DNA of 64,000 bases, taken from NCBI GenBank assembly GCA_037444855.1, contig JBBILO010000004.1, positions 1-64,000 of the forward strand. Direction: 5' to 3'. Under the pieces are notes generated by a model. The model was not told where the DNA came from, searched no databases, and saw only the letters and a program-made list of their open reading frames with translations. Shown piece by piece: positions 50,030 through 58,576 of this stretch (the stretch's first letter is position 1; the number at the start of each line of letters is the position of its first letter). The stretch comes from JBBILO01 sp037444855 (GTDB lineage Bacteria > Patescibacteriota > Microgenomatia > UBA1406 > GWC2-37-13). Position numbers and translations under genes: made by a program.

Positions 50030-51067
50030 TCAGAATTGCTCTAAAAAGCGGATATCACCGCTATATAAAATTCTAATATCATTAATTTCAATTCCTTCTT
50101 TCATTATCATGCAACGTTCGGGTCCAAATCCAAAAGCCCAACCGGAATATTCATTTGGGTCAATTCCGCCGGCTTTTAAAACATTTGGATGGACTAAGCC
50201 AGCTCCAGCTAGTTCTAACCAGCCAGACTTACAAACCTTACACTTTCGACCGCTAATTTCACCTTTTCCCTGGCACAGACCACAAGAAACATCAATTTCA
50301 AATGAAGGTTCAGTAAATTGAAAATGTGCCGGTCTCAATCTGATCGTTCTTTCTATTCCAAAAAAATTCTTGACAAAAAAATCAATGGTCCCTTTAAGAT
50401 GAGTAATATTGATATCTTTATCAATGCATAAACCTTCAAATTGATGAAACATGGGCGTATGGGTTGTATCCCAATTAGGTCGATATGTTTTGGCAATATT
50501 AATCATTCTAATTGGTGGTTTTATCCGGCGCATTTCTCGATTTTGGCCAGAGGATGTATGAGGAGAGAGAATCATTTTTCCAAATTTTTTATTTTCAGGA
50601 AAATCGACAAAAAAAGTTTCAAAATCATCTCTTGCTGGATGACCTTTGGGCATGTTTAACGCTTCAAAGGCAAAATATTCCCATTCGACTTCGGGATAGG
50701 AAACGCGGACAAAACCGAGTTTATGAAAGATGCTAACGATTTCTTCTATAGTATAGGTTAATGGATGGAGACTGCCTTTAGGATATTTTTTGCCCGGTAA
50801 GGTTGGGTCAAAAAATCGATCGTGTTTTTTGTTTTTAATTAGTTTCACTTTTTCTTTAATTTGACTTTCGACGAATTGTTTAAATTCATTAATTTGCTTA
50901 CCAAAAACTTTTTTTTCTTCGAGGGTGAGATCTTTAATTTTTAAAAGGAGATTATTTATTATTCCATTTCTCCCAAGGTATGTTAAGCGAATTTCTTCGA
51001 GTTGATCAAAATTATTGATTTTTTCCAAAGATTCTAAAAACTCTTTTTTTAATTGACTAGGATCCAT
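50030..51067 (-). CDS. pheS: Phenylalanyl-tRNA synthetase alpha subunit
   Basis: Catalytic class II subunit. It has an N-terminal coiled coil (residues 1-85), then HPLTYTIEEIVSIFHKLGF, motif 2 PIRMINIAKTYRPNWDTTHT, FHQFEGLCIDKDINITHLKG and motif 3 AGAGLVHPNVLKAGG ... GWAFGFGPERCMIMKEGI. A zinc-like CGLCQGKGEISGRKCKVC insertion is present before motif 3. 345 residues, normal. TATAAT stands 7 nt before the ATG; it is divergent from the Nudix gene and heads pheS-pheT-cysS. Confidence 0.96.
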   Translation of the reverse strand: MDPSQLKKEFLESLEKINNFDQLEEIRLTYLGRNGIINNLLLKIKDLTLEEKKVFGKQINEFKQFVESQIKEKVKLIKNKKHDRFFDPTLPGKKYPKGSLHPLTYTIEEIVSIFHKLGFVRVSYPEVEWEYFAFEALNMPKGHPARDDFETFFVDFPENKKFGKMILSPHTSSGQNREMRRIKPPIRMINIAKTYRPNWDTTHTPMFHQFEGLCIDKDINITHLKGTIDFFVKNFFGIERTIRLRPAHFQFTEPSFEIDVSCGLCQGKGEISGRKCKVCKSGWLELAGAGLVHPNVLKAGGIDPNEYSGWAFGFGPERCMIMKEGIEINDIRILYSGDIRFLEQF

Positions 51068-51074
51068 AAAAAAT

Positions 51075-51080
51075 ATTATA
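51075..51080 (-). promoter_or_regulatory. Leaderless -10 box of pheS-pheT-cysS
   Basis: TATAAT on the minus strand, 7 nt before the pheS ATG; no clear -35 box. Confidence 0.5.
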
Positions 51081-51105
51081 CACTAGAATTTTATTAATTA
51101 TTTTA

Positions 51106-51114
51106 TGGTACAAT
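51106..51114 (+). promoter_or_regulatory. Extended -10 box before the Nudix gene
   Basis: TGG plus TACAAT, 9 nt before the ATG at 51124, giving a leader of about 3 nt. Confidence 0.4.
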
Positions 51115-51123
51115 AAAGAGTTT

Positions 51124-51678
51124 ATGGCAAAAATTGACAATTGGCGACTTAAAAAAGAGAAAAAAATTTTCACCCATCAAAAATTTGATGTTGTCGACTA
51201 TTATTTGATAACGCCAGACAAGAGAGAAGTCGCTTTTACATATGTTAGACGAAGTTATGATTTTTCTTTAATTATCCCCTTTGAAAATGAATACTTCTTT
51301 ATGGTAAAACAATATCGACCGGCTGCAAGAACATTATCAATAGAATTTCCTATGGGTTCAATTAAAGAAATTAAATCACCCTTAAAAGTGGCGCAACAAG
51401 AATTAAAACAGGAAACAGGAATCGTAGCAAAAAGTTGGGAGAAACTTGCTTCGATTTATCCAGCTCCAGGATTTATTGTTCAAAGATGTCATATATATTT
51501 AGCTACCAATCTATCATTTAGCAAACAAGAATTAGAACCTTATGAATTTATTAAAGTAATAAAAGTAAAGCTAGATGAATTCGACCAATTAATAAAATCC
51601 AATAAAATTTTTGATGGAGTAACACTTTCTGCCTATAGTTTATATAGAATTTACAGGGCTTTGGAAATGCAAACCTAA
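51124..51678 (+). CDS. Nudix-family protein (ADP-ribose pyrophosphatase-like) with degenerate Nudix box
   Basis: 184 residues with the order of ADP-ribose/NDP-sugar pyrophosphatases: N-terminal strands, YFFMVKQYRPAARTLSIEFP (the usual vxQyR..l....lE.P), then the Nudix helix GSIKEIKSPLKVAQQELKQE followed by TGI. Compared with the consensus Gx5Ex7REUxEExGU, three positions differ: the first E is K, the R is Q and one catalytic E is Q; two Glu remain. IYPAPGFIVQRCHIYLATNL follows the family. Hydrolase activity is uncertain. Confidence 0.85.
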   Translation: MAKIDNWRLKKEKKIFTHQKFDVVDYYLITPDKREVAFTYVRRSYDFSLIIPFENEYFFMVKQYRPAARTLSIEFPMGSIKEIKSPLKVAQQELKQETGIVAKSWEKLASIYPAPGFIVQRCHIYLATNLSFSKQELEPYEFIKVIKVKLDEFDQLIKSNKIFDGVTLSAYSLYRIYRALEMQT

Positions 51679-51680
51679 AT

Positions 51681-54269
51681 TCATGTTGGCGATGGCGTCA
51701 ACGTTGGAAATTCTGTTGGTGTTGGCGTTGTTGTTGGGGCTATCGTTGGTTCTTGAAAATCCCAAGGCTTATTGACACCAAAACGTATCTCACTTTCTCC
51801 TACCTTCCCTTTCTCGTTTTCCGCTCTTATTTTTAATTTATAAACACCATCACTTAGTTGAAATTCTTCATCTATTGAGATTTTATTTTCATGCCATTCT
51901 TTAAGTTTTTGATTGTTGAGAAAGATTTCCACTTTTCTTATTGGAGATAAACTGGTAATTTTTGTTTTAAGTGTAATTTTATTATCATTAATCGTTGATT
52001 GATTCGAAGGTTCCTTGATTGAAATAACAACATCTTCACTCGAAGCGTCAGATATTTCTGTTGGAGGATGATATTTTGGATCTGATAAACTTTTTACCCA
52101 TTGATCAATCCCCTCTTGCCATCGATTTTTACCATCGGTTGATACCGGATCATCTTCCGTGAAGACAACAAACTCTTTTTCTTCATAATTGCCTGTTTTA
52201 ATCTCAATCTCATTGGCTAGCTTTCCAGTTGATTTTGAAATCTTTAATTTTTTGTAGAATGGAGAGAGAGATCTGGGTTCGGTGCCTTCAATAAAATATT
52301 CTGACCGTTTTGGATATCCTTCTTTAGGTAATCCACCTAAGTAAGCGTCGATTTCTAAGGCTTTGACCTTATTGGGTTTTTCAATAATTCCATCTTGATA
52401 TTTTTTAAGCAGTTCAATCATCCCGCGATAAAAAATTGGTGAAGCTCCGGTAACACCTGACGCAATTCTCGGATCCATTTTTGAATTATCATTATTTCCT
52501 ACCCAAACGCCAACAGTGATATCTTTGGTAAAGCCAACTGCCCAATTATCCCTTTTATCATCAGATGTCCCAGTCTTAACCGCAACGGTTTTTCCCGGTA
52601 TTCTCAAATATGAATTAAGACCAAAAACTTCGGCTCTGGCATTGTTGTCTGATAAAATATGGGAGATTAAAAAAGAGACTTCTGGTGAAAAAATTTTATT
52701 TTCAGCAGTTTTTTTTGATCGATAAATCAGCTTATTATTAAAATCTTTAATTTCAAAAATGGCATTAACATCTTTGGCGACCCCACCACGAGCGAAAGTA
52801 CTCATTGCTTTGGTTAAATCCAAAAGAGTGGTTTCGCCACCGCCAAGAGTAATTGATAAACCAAAACGTGTTAAATTTTTTTCATTAGGTTCAAAGGTAG
52901 TAATACCCATTTGATAAGCTTTTTGGAGAAAGTTTTTTACCCCTACAATAGCGAGCATTTTTACTGCTGGTATATTTTCTGAATTCCCAAGAGCAAAACG
53001 AATTTGCATGGGTCCACGAAATTTACCATCATAGTTTTGTGGAATGTAATCAGCTCCTCCCTGTTGAGGAAAGACTGTTTTGACATCCATTAAAACTGAA
53101 GATGGGGTATATCCCTTTTCAAAAGCAAGGGCATAGGTGATTGGCTTTAAGGTAGAACCAGGTTGTCTTAAGCCTAATGCGGCATTAAAATTGCCATATT
53201 TTTTATCGTTATAGTCATATGAGCCAATCATGGCGAGGATATTGCCGGTTTTATTTTCAATAACAACTAAAGCACCATTGGTGGCGTTAAGACTTTTTAT
53301 TTTATTTATTTCATCTTTAACTATCTTCTCTAATTTATTTTGAAGTTCTAAATCAATAGTTGTTTTTATTTTTAAACCTTGATTAAGAATATTAGCACCA
53401 AACTCTTTTTCAATTAAATCTTTGACATAAAAGACAAAATGAGGGGCGTTGATGCTTAGCTTGGGGTGAGAAAAACTGAGCTTATTCATCTCTTCAAGTG
53501 CTTTCTTCTCTTGCTTACTATCGATATAACCATCTTCTCTCATCCGACGAAGAACATCTTGAGTTCGTCTTTTCCAAGTATCTTTTTTTCCAATAAAAGG
53601 AGAATAAATGCTTGGCGATTGAGGCAAACCAGCTAAGAAGGCCGATTCAATCAGCGATAAATTTTTTGGCTCTTTGCCAAAATATCCACGAGCGGCTGAT
53701 CCTACTCCCCAAAATGTTCCTCCATAGGGAGCCTCATTAAGATACATCTCTAAAATTTGGTCTTTTGTATATCTTCGTTCGACTTCAAAGGCAAGAATAA
53801 TCTCCTTAATTTTTCTCGAAGGTGTTCTTTTAGAGTCAAGTAAGACATTTTTAATTAATTGTTGAGTAATCGTTGAGCCTCCTTGCAACTGCTTTCGAAA
53901 AATAAATGAATAAATAAAGGCACGAATTAAACCTGTTTGGGAGATTCCTTTATGTTGATAAAAATTTTTATCTTCAATGGCAATCGTCGCTTGAACTAAA
54001 TATTTTGATACGTCATCTAATTTAACAGGGACACGATTTTTATCTTTATATAGTTCAAAAAGGATTTTATTATTTTTGTCATAAAAAACAGTTGATTTCT
54101 CAGATTGAGAAAGTTTTCCAGGCGAAGGTAGATCTTTAGCAAACCAGGCAAAGACAATTAATGAGAAAAAGAAACTTGATAAAATAAATATACCCAGAAT
54201 TATCAATAATTTTGAATAGAGACTTATAACTTGGTAATTTTTCTTAATATTATTGGGGTGATAGATCAT
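51681..54269 (-). CDS. Class A penicillin-binding protein (PBP1A-type)
   Basis: Bifunctional peptidoglycan synthase. One N-terminal membrane helix is at about residues 18-45. The GT51 domain has ATIAIEDKNFYQHKGIS (catalytic Glu), QGGSTITQQLIKN and RKIKEIILAFEVERRYTKDQ with EMYLNEAPYGG. The transpeptidase domain has Ser in RQPGSTLKPITY, SxN in GNSENIPAVKM and KTG in VAVKTGTSDDKRDNW. The C-terminal Ig-like fold (about 735-835) ends in a Pro/Thr-rich tail (TPTPTEFPTLTPSPT). 862 residues. It has a leaderless-type promoter. Confidence 0.96.
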   Translation of the reverse strand: MIYHPNNIKKNYQVISLYSKLLIILGIFILSSFFFSLIVFAWFAKDLPSPGKLSQSEKSTVFYDKNNKILFELYKDKNRVPVKLDDVSKYLVQATIAIEDKNFYQHKGISQTGLIRAFIYSFIFRKQLQGGSTITQQLIKNVLLDSKRTPSRKIKEIILAFEVERRYTKDQILEMYLNEAPYGGTFWGVGSAARGYFGKEPKNLSLIESAFLAGLPQSPSIYSPFIGKKDTWKRRTQDVLRRMREDGYIDSKQEKKALEEMNKLSFSHPKLSINAPHFVFYVKDLIEKEFGANILNQGLKIKTTIDLELQNKLEKIVKDEINKIKSLNATNGALVVIENKTGNILAMIGSYDYNDKKYGNFNAALGLRQPGSTLKPITYALAFEKGYTPSSVLMDVKTVFPQQGGADYIPQNYDGKFRGPMQIRFALGNSENIPAVKMLAIVGVKNFLQKAYQMGITTFEPNEKNLTRFGLSITLGGGETTLLDLTKAMSTFARGGVAKDVNAIFEIKDFNNKLIYRSKKTAENKIFSPEVSFLISHILSDNNARAEVFGLNSYLRIPGKTVAVKTGTSDDKRDNWAVGFTKDITVGVWVGNNDNSKMDPRIASGVTGASPIFYRGMIELLKKYQDGIIEKPNKVKALEIDAYLGGLPKEGYPKRSEYFIEGTEPRSLSPFYKKLKISKSTGKLANEIEIKTGNYEEKEFVVFTEDDPVSTDGKNRWQEGIDQWVKSLSDPKYHPPTEISDASSEDVVISIKEPSNQSTINDNKITLKTKITSLSPIRKVEIFLNNQKLKEWHENKISIDEEFQLSDGVYKLKIRAENEKGKVGESEIRFGVNKPWDFQEPTIAPTTTPTPTEFPTLTPSPT

Positions 54270-54275
54270 ATTAAA

Positions 54276-54281
54276 AGTATA
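54276..54281 (-). promoter_or_regulatory. Leaderless -10 box of the PBP1A gene
   Basis: TATACT on the minus strand, exactly 6 nt before ATG 54269. Confidence 0.55.
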
Positions 54282-54328
54282 CTAAACAAATCGATTAATT
54301 TTAGATGATGGGGTAAAAATAATTTCTA

Positions 54329-54937
54329 TTAATATTTCATTCTTCCCTCAAGCGATTTTTTAAGAGTCATATAATCGGCATATTCGATACTGGCACCAAT
54401 AGGCAGTCCGTATCCTATCCTTGATATTTTAATGGACGGATAATTTTTTTCAATTTTTTCTTTAATAAACATTGCCGTCGCTTCACCTTCTAAATTAGGA
54501 TTAGTGGCTAAAATTATTTCTTTAATTTGGGATTCTTTTTTAATTCTATTTAAAAGTTCCGCAATTTTTATATCTTCTGGACCAATATGATTTAAAGGGT
54601 CGATTCTTCCATGAAGGACATGATATAGACCATGGTAAATTCTTCCTTTTTCAAACGATAAAATATCATAGACTTGTTCAATGACAATAATTGTCGTTTG
54701 ATCGCGAGAGGAATCAGAACATATTTGACAATAGTCGTTTTCAGTTAAATTAAAGCAACGTCGACAAAGCTTGGTTTTTGATTTTAAATTAGCAATTGCT
54801 TGAGAAAACTCTAATAAAACATTCTCAGGAAGTCGGAGCATGTACAGAGCCAATCTATTAGCGGTTTTTTCGCCAATTCCTGGTAGTTGTTCTAGAAATA
54901 AGGAAATTTTTTTTAGATTTTTTGGTAAGTCAAACAT
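54329..54937 (-). CDS. recR: Recombination mediator RecR
   Basis: DNA-clamp protein of the RecFOR pathway. The N-terminal helix-hairpin-helix is LEQLPGIGEKTANRLALYML. The zinc finger is LCRRCFNLTENDYCQIC, and the TOPRIM domain contains VIEQVYDILSFEKG followed by YHGLYHVLHGRIDPLNHIGP. The C-terminal Walker-like segment is GYGLPIGASIEYADYMTLKK. 202 residues, normal. It lies 2 bp downstream of the RNase J gene and is probably co-transcribed with it. Confidence 0.96.
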   Translation of the reverse strand: MFDLPKNLKKISLFLEQLPGIGEKTANRLALYMLRLPENVLLEFSQAIANLKSKTKLCRRCFNLTENDYCQICSDSSRDQTTIIVIEQVYDILSFEKGRIYHGLYHVLHGRIDPLNHIGPEDIKIAELLNRIKKESQIKEIILATNPNLEGEATAMFIKEKIEKNYPSIKISRIGYGLPIGASIEYADYMTLKKSLEGRMKY

Positions 54938-54939
54938 CT

Positions 54940-56631
54940 TTAAATATTAATGATTTCAACTATCACCAACGGCTTTCTTCCCTTTATCCGAAAATAAAAT
55001 TCTTCTAATTTATTGATAATTTCACGTTTAATATTGTTTAGTTTGAAGGCTTTCTCTTTTTTTGGTTTTAAAATTTGAGCGACTATTTTCTTTGATTGCT
55101 TTAGCAACTCTTCCTCGTTTTTTTCGTATATGAATCCTCGAGTGACAATTCTCGGTTGGCTTAACAATCGAAAATTATTATCGAGTGTTAAGATAACGAC
55201 GACGATGCCTTCGGTGGCTAAATTTTTTCTATCTCGAAGTACGATATTTCCCACATCTCCGACTCCATAAGCATCTACATAAATAGTTTTTGTTTCGATC
55301 TTTCTACCAAGATATAATCGATTCTTTTCGATCCATAACGAGTCTCCTTCCTCCAATAAAAAGACTGAGTTTTCAGGATATCCTAGCTCTTTAACTATTC
55401 GCTGAAACTGTCTTTGATGACGAAGGGTTCCTCCAATAGGAACAAAGTATTTTGGATTAATGAATCGAATAAGAAACTTTAAGTCGTCAATATTGCCATG
55501 ACCAGAGGCATGAAGTTGGTCACTAATACTTGGGTAGATTACCTCAGCGCCTTTTTTTATTAATTCCTCGACCAAATCATAAACCTCAGTTTCGTTGCCA
55601 GGAATTGGATCAGAAGAAAAAATAATCTTGTCGCCTTTGGTAATTTTAACGTTTGGATTATCGCCTCTTGATATTTTTGCCAAGGCAGAATCAAATTGTC
55701 CTTGTGAACCGGCAACAATCAGACAAATTTTTTTGGGTGGATAACGATTAATTTGTTCTTCTTTAATTAAAATTGATTCCAAGCCTGAGAGATAACCAAT
55801 TTCTTTAGCCGCTTTAGTATTTTCTTTCATCGACCGTCCAAGAAAAGCAATTTTCCGATTTAATTTTTGAGCGACCTCGATACATTGTCTTATCCGAGAA
55901 ATATTGCTTGAGAACGTGGTCATGATAAATTTGCCTTTGGTGGTTCGCATTTCTCGCTCAAAGCTTTCCCCAACAACGCTTTCTGACAGAGTTAACCCTT
56001 CTCTTTCCGCGCCCAACGAATCTGAAAGCAAAAGATTAACACCAATTTTGCCTACTTTAGTTATTTCATAAAAATTAGGAGGTGGTCCATAAGGAGGAGT
56101 AAGATCAAATTTAAAATCAGCTCCGTGGTAAACATTGCCTGCCGGCGTTTGAATAAAGATATGAGTGGTATCAGGAATTGAGTGAGTCACGTTAATAAAT
56201 CTGACTTTAAAATTACTAAATTGATAATCAGTTAAATAACGGATTTCATTCACTTTTTTTCGATAGCCAAAATCTTCAAGTTTCTTATTTAAGAAAAGGG
56301 CAGTTAGGCGACTACCGTATAAATCAGGTTGTTTTAATCGATCGTAAAGATATGGAATTCCACTGATATGATCTTCATGACCATGGGTAAACAGAATGGC
56401 CCGAATTTTACTGATTTTATCTTCTTTAGCTTTATCCTTTTCTGCTAAATAACTGATATCAGGGATTATTAAATCAACCCCAAGTGATTTTTCTCTTGGA
56501 AAGCCAATTCCGCAATCAACAATTAAAATATCAACCAATTCATCATTTTGATAAAGTTCATAAACATACATATTTTTTGTCACATCAGTTACGCCTCCTA
56601 AAGGAATGAATTTTAGTCGCCAATTGATCAT
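54940..56631 (-). CDS. rnj: Ribonuclease J
   Basis: Metallo-beta-lactamase/beta-CASP RNase with 5'-exo and endonuclease activity. It begins LKFIPLGGVTDVTKNMYVYE; the metal motif is FTHGHEDHISGIPYL (HxHxDH). NVTHSIPDTTHIFIQTPAG and YHGADFKFD carry further ligands, and the beta-CASP part has TTFSSNISRIRQCIE. ASGHGNIDDLKFLIRFINPK is present, but the usual PVHGE motif reads PIGGT. 563 residues. Its start shares a 22-bp divergent gap with the DUF59 gene; -10 box 6 nt from the ATG. Confidence 0.94.
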   Translation of the reverse strand: MINWRLKFIPLGGVTDVTKNMYVYELYQNDELVDILIVDCGIGFPREKSLGVDLIIPDISYLAEKDKAKEDKISKIRAILFTHGHEDHISGIPYLYDRLKQPDLYGSRLTALFLNKKLEDFGYRKKVNEIRYLTDYQFSNFKVRFINVTHSIPDTTHIFIQTPAGNVYHGADFKFDLTPPYGPPPNFYEITKVGKIGVNLLLSDSLGAEREGLTLSESVVGESFEREMRTTKGKFIMTTFSSNISRIRQCIEVAQKLNRKIAFLGRSMKENTKAAKEIGYLSGLESILIKEEQINRYPPKKICLIVAGSQGQFDSALAKISRGDNPNVKITKGDKIIFSSDPIPGNETEVYDLVEELIKKGAEVIYPSISDQLHASGHGNIDDLKFLIRFINPKYFVPIGGTLRHQRQFQRIVKELGYPENSVFLLEEGDSLWIEKNRLYLGRKIETKTIYVDAYGVGDVGNIVLRDRKNLATEGIVVVILTLDNNFRLLSQPRIVTRGFIYEKNEEELLKQSKKIVAQILKPKKEKAFKLNNIKREIINKLEEFYFRIKGRKPLVIVEIINI

Positions 56632-56637
56632 ATTGAG

Positions 56638-56647
56638 ATTATATAAT
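56638..56647. promoter_or_regulatory. Shared palindromic -10 element for two divergent leaderless genes
   Basis: ATTATATAAT reads TATAAT on both strands: 56642-56647 on plus, exactly 6 nt before ATG 56654, and 56643-56638 on minus, exactly 6 nt before ATG 56631. The two hexamers overlap by 2 bp. Confidence 0.75.
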
Positions 56648-56653
56648 ATTTAT

Positions 56654-56959
56654 ATGAAGAAATTGACAAAAAAAGTGGTTCTCAATACCTTAAAAAATGT
56701 TTACGACCCTGAATTGCACATTAATATCGTTGATCTTGGATTAATAAGAAAAGTCATTATTAAAAAAAGTGAGATAAGAATTGTTATGACATTGACAACC
56801 ATTGGCTGTCCGCTAATCTCAGTCATTGAAGACGAAATAAAAAAACAATTAGAAAAAATCGGGCTTGCTGAAGAACAAGTTAAGATAGAACTCAATTTCG
56901 ATCAACCATGGTCGATAGATGATATGACAGCTTCAGCAAGGGCAATGCTTGGATTATGA
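56654..56959 (+). CDS. MIP18/DUF59-family iron-sulfur assembly factor
   Basis: Small protein of the SufT/PaaD-like family helping Fe-S cluster assembly or transfer. It contains LKNVYDPELHINIVDLGLIR (the DPE motif) and MTLTTIGCPLISVIEDEIKK, where the TxxGCPL Cys is conserved. ELNFDQPWSIDDMTASARAM is the family-typical end. 101 residues from ATG 56654; an in-frame codon at 56606 lies inside RNase J and lacks homology. The start is set by the -10 box 6 nt upstream. Confidence 0.92.
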   Translation: MKKLTKKVVLNTLKNVYDPELHINIVDLGLIRKVIIKKSEIRIVMTLTTIGCPLISVIEDEIKKQLEKIGLAEEQVKIELNFDQPWSIDDMTASARAMLGL

Positions 56960-56981
56960 TGAGATTTAATTTAATATTAAA

Positions 56982-57494
56982 ATGACTAAACCAGGATTTT
57001 TTGAGGATACCTTTGAAAAATTAGTTGAATTAGGGACAAGCACCGCAAAAAAAACTGGAAAATCACTGGCTCAAACATTTAGTCCATTAAAACTGTTAGA
57101 AAAATCCGTGGGACTAAATAATGGTCAAGATGATCTTCAAGAGAGGGAAAAGAAAATAAGCAAAGATTCTCATACTCCATTAAATTTTGAAAAATTAAAG
57201 GAGAAATATGAGCAACAGGATAAACAAAGGGAAAATGCTTTAAAGAATCGGCTTTTTCAATTAGTTAAACAAGGCGAAGAAAAAGAAATTGAAATAAAAA
57301 AACAAGAAGAAATGAAAAAAAAACAAGAGGAAGAAAGAGAGAGGGCAGAAAGAGAACGAAGGAAAAAAATTGAGGAAGAGCAAAAAACTCAAGAGTTGAT
57401 ACCAAGAGGAAAAATTAGACGAAGTATATTTAGCCCAAAAAAAGCAGCTCAACAAAAGCATGCCGAATTCAAACCGGCTGCGAGTAAAAATTAA
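56982..57494 (+). CDS. Unknown highly charged coiled-coil protein
   Basis: No recognised family. The N-terminal segment (FFEDTFEKLVELGTSTAKKT, KSLAQTFSPLKLLEKSVG) could be an amphipathic helix. Residues 70-135 are almost all Lys/Glu/Gln/Arg (REKKISK, EMKKKQEEERERAERERRKK), a strong coiled-coil or single alpha-helix. The tail RGKIRRSIFSPKKAAQQKHA then EFKPAASKN is basic. It recalls short CPR hypothetical proteins ending in a similar basic motif. 170 residues, 22 bp after the DUF59 gene and 6 bp before tRNA-Pro. Probably real because of its position and lack of an alternative. Confidence 0.75.
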   Translation: MTKPGFFEDTFEKLVELGTSTAKKTGKSLAQTFSPLKLLEKSVGLNNGQDDLQEREKKISKDSHTPLNFEKLKEKYEQQDKQRENALKNRLFQLVKQGEEKEIEIKKQEEMKKKQEEERERAERERRKKIEEEQKTQELIPRGKIRRSIFSPKKAAQQKHAEFKPAASKN

Positions 57495-57500
57495 CTTAAT

Positions 57501-57572
57501 CGGGGAGTAGTTCATCGGTAGAACGTCCGGTTCGGGACCGGAAGGTAGCAGGTTCGATTCCTGTCTCCCCGA
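57501..57572 (+). tRNA. tRNA-Pro (anticodon CGG)
   Basis: Acceptor CGGGGAG/CTCCCCG, anticodon stem TCCGG/CCGGA with loop TTCGGGA (anticodon CGG), and T arm GCAGG/CCTGT. Discriminator A; no CCA encoded. It lies 6 bp after the stop of the coiled-coil gene, so it is likely co-transcribed with it. Confidence 0.96.
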
Positions 57573-57642
57573 CTATTTTAGAATGCACCGTATTCAAATT
57601 TTTAGAGAGGGAATAATTAAGATGAAGATTTTTTTACCCTAT

Positions 57643-58563
57643 TTATTCAATCTGCCTTAATTCCTGAGCAATTATCGGAGCCACTGATATTTCTTGCAAT
57701 TTTGGGAATTTATCGCTGTTTTTCAACTCAATCGTGTTAGTGGTATAAATTTTTTTAATAATCGAGCTCTCTAAAAATCGATGAGCGTTAGGTGAAAGAT
57801 CGTGATGAACGATGACAGCATGGACCTCTTTTGCTCCGTTGTTAGCACATAGATGAGCTGCATTGACTAAAGTTCTTCCTGAAGTGAGGATATCATCAAC
57901 CAAAAAAACAATTTTATCTTTAACATCTCCATATAAAGCAACCGAATGACTAATATGAGGATGATTAAGATCGCGCAATTTTTCAATAACGGCAATTGAT
58001 GTTTCCTTGCCAAAGAGATGGGAACAAAATTTTCTTGCTCTTTCAATTCCCCCTTGATCAGGAGAAACAATTTTAATTGAATTAAGTTTATTGCTAAAAT
58101 CTTTTTTTACTGTTTTTGCTAATAACGATAGTGCCGATAAGTTTTTAAAAGGGATGCTAAATACGCCTTCGGTTGCCTCGTCGTGAAGATCAATGGTGTA
58201 AATTTTTGAAAATCCGATTGTTTCAAGAAAACGGACAATAACATTGGCGGAGACACACTCTCCAGTTCGGTGTTGGATATTTTGCCTGGCATAGCCAAAA
58301 TAAGGAATCACCCCAACGACTTTTTTTGCCTCACCTCTTTTTAAGGCATCGGCGAAGAAAAATAATTCCATTAGATTTGTGTCTGTTGGATTGGCGGTTG
58401 GTTGGAGGATAAGACAAATCTCGTTTTTAACATTTTCTCTGATCGATACTTTAACCTCGCTGTTATCAAATCTGATAATTTCCGCTTTTGATAAAGGGAT
58501 ATCCAGTAATCGTGATACTTCTTGAGATAATTTAAGATTCCCTGTTCCAGAAAATAGCTTCAT
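57643..58563 (-). CDS. prs: Ribose-phosphate pyrophosphokinase
   Basis: Makes PRPP from ribose-5-phosphate and ATP, for nucleotide and amino-acid synthesis. It begins MKLFSGTGNLKLSQEVSRLL. RFDNSEVKVSIRENV, FADALKRGEAKKVVGVIPYF (with GYARQ following), TIDLHDEATEGVF and SPDQGGIERARKF are all conserved. The PRPP loop is VFLVDDILTSGRTLVNAA. I take ATG 58563; a longer frame to 58602 overlaps ybaB and adds nothing conserved. 306 residues, slightly short. Downstream of ybaB-dnaX. Confidence 0.95.
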   Translation of the reverse strand: MKLFSGTGNLKLSQEVSRLLDIPLSKAEIIRFDNSEVKVSIRENVKNEICLILQPTANPTDTNLMELFFFADALKRGEAKKVVGVIPYFGYARQNIQHRTGECVSANVIVRFLETIGFSKIYTIDLHDEATEGVFSIPFKNLSALSLLAKTVKKDFSNKLNSIKIVSPDQGGIERARKFCSHLFGKETSIAVIEKLRDLNHPHISHSVALYGDVKDKIVFLVDDILTSGRTLVNAAHLCANNGAKEVHAVIVHHDLSPNAHRFLESSIIKKIYTTNTIELKNSDKFPKLQEISVAPIIAQELRQIE

Positions 58564-58576
58564 ATTATCTTTGACT

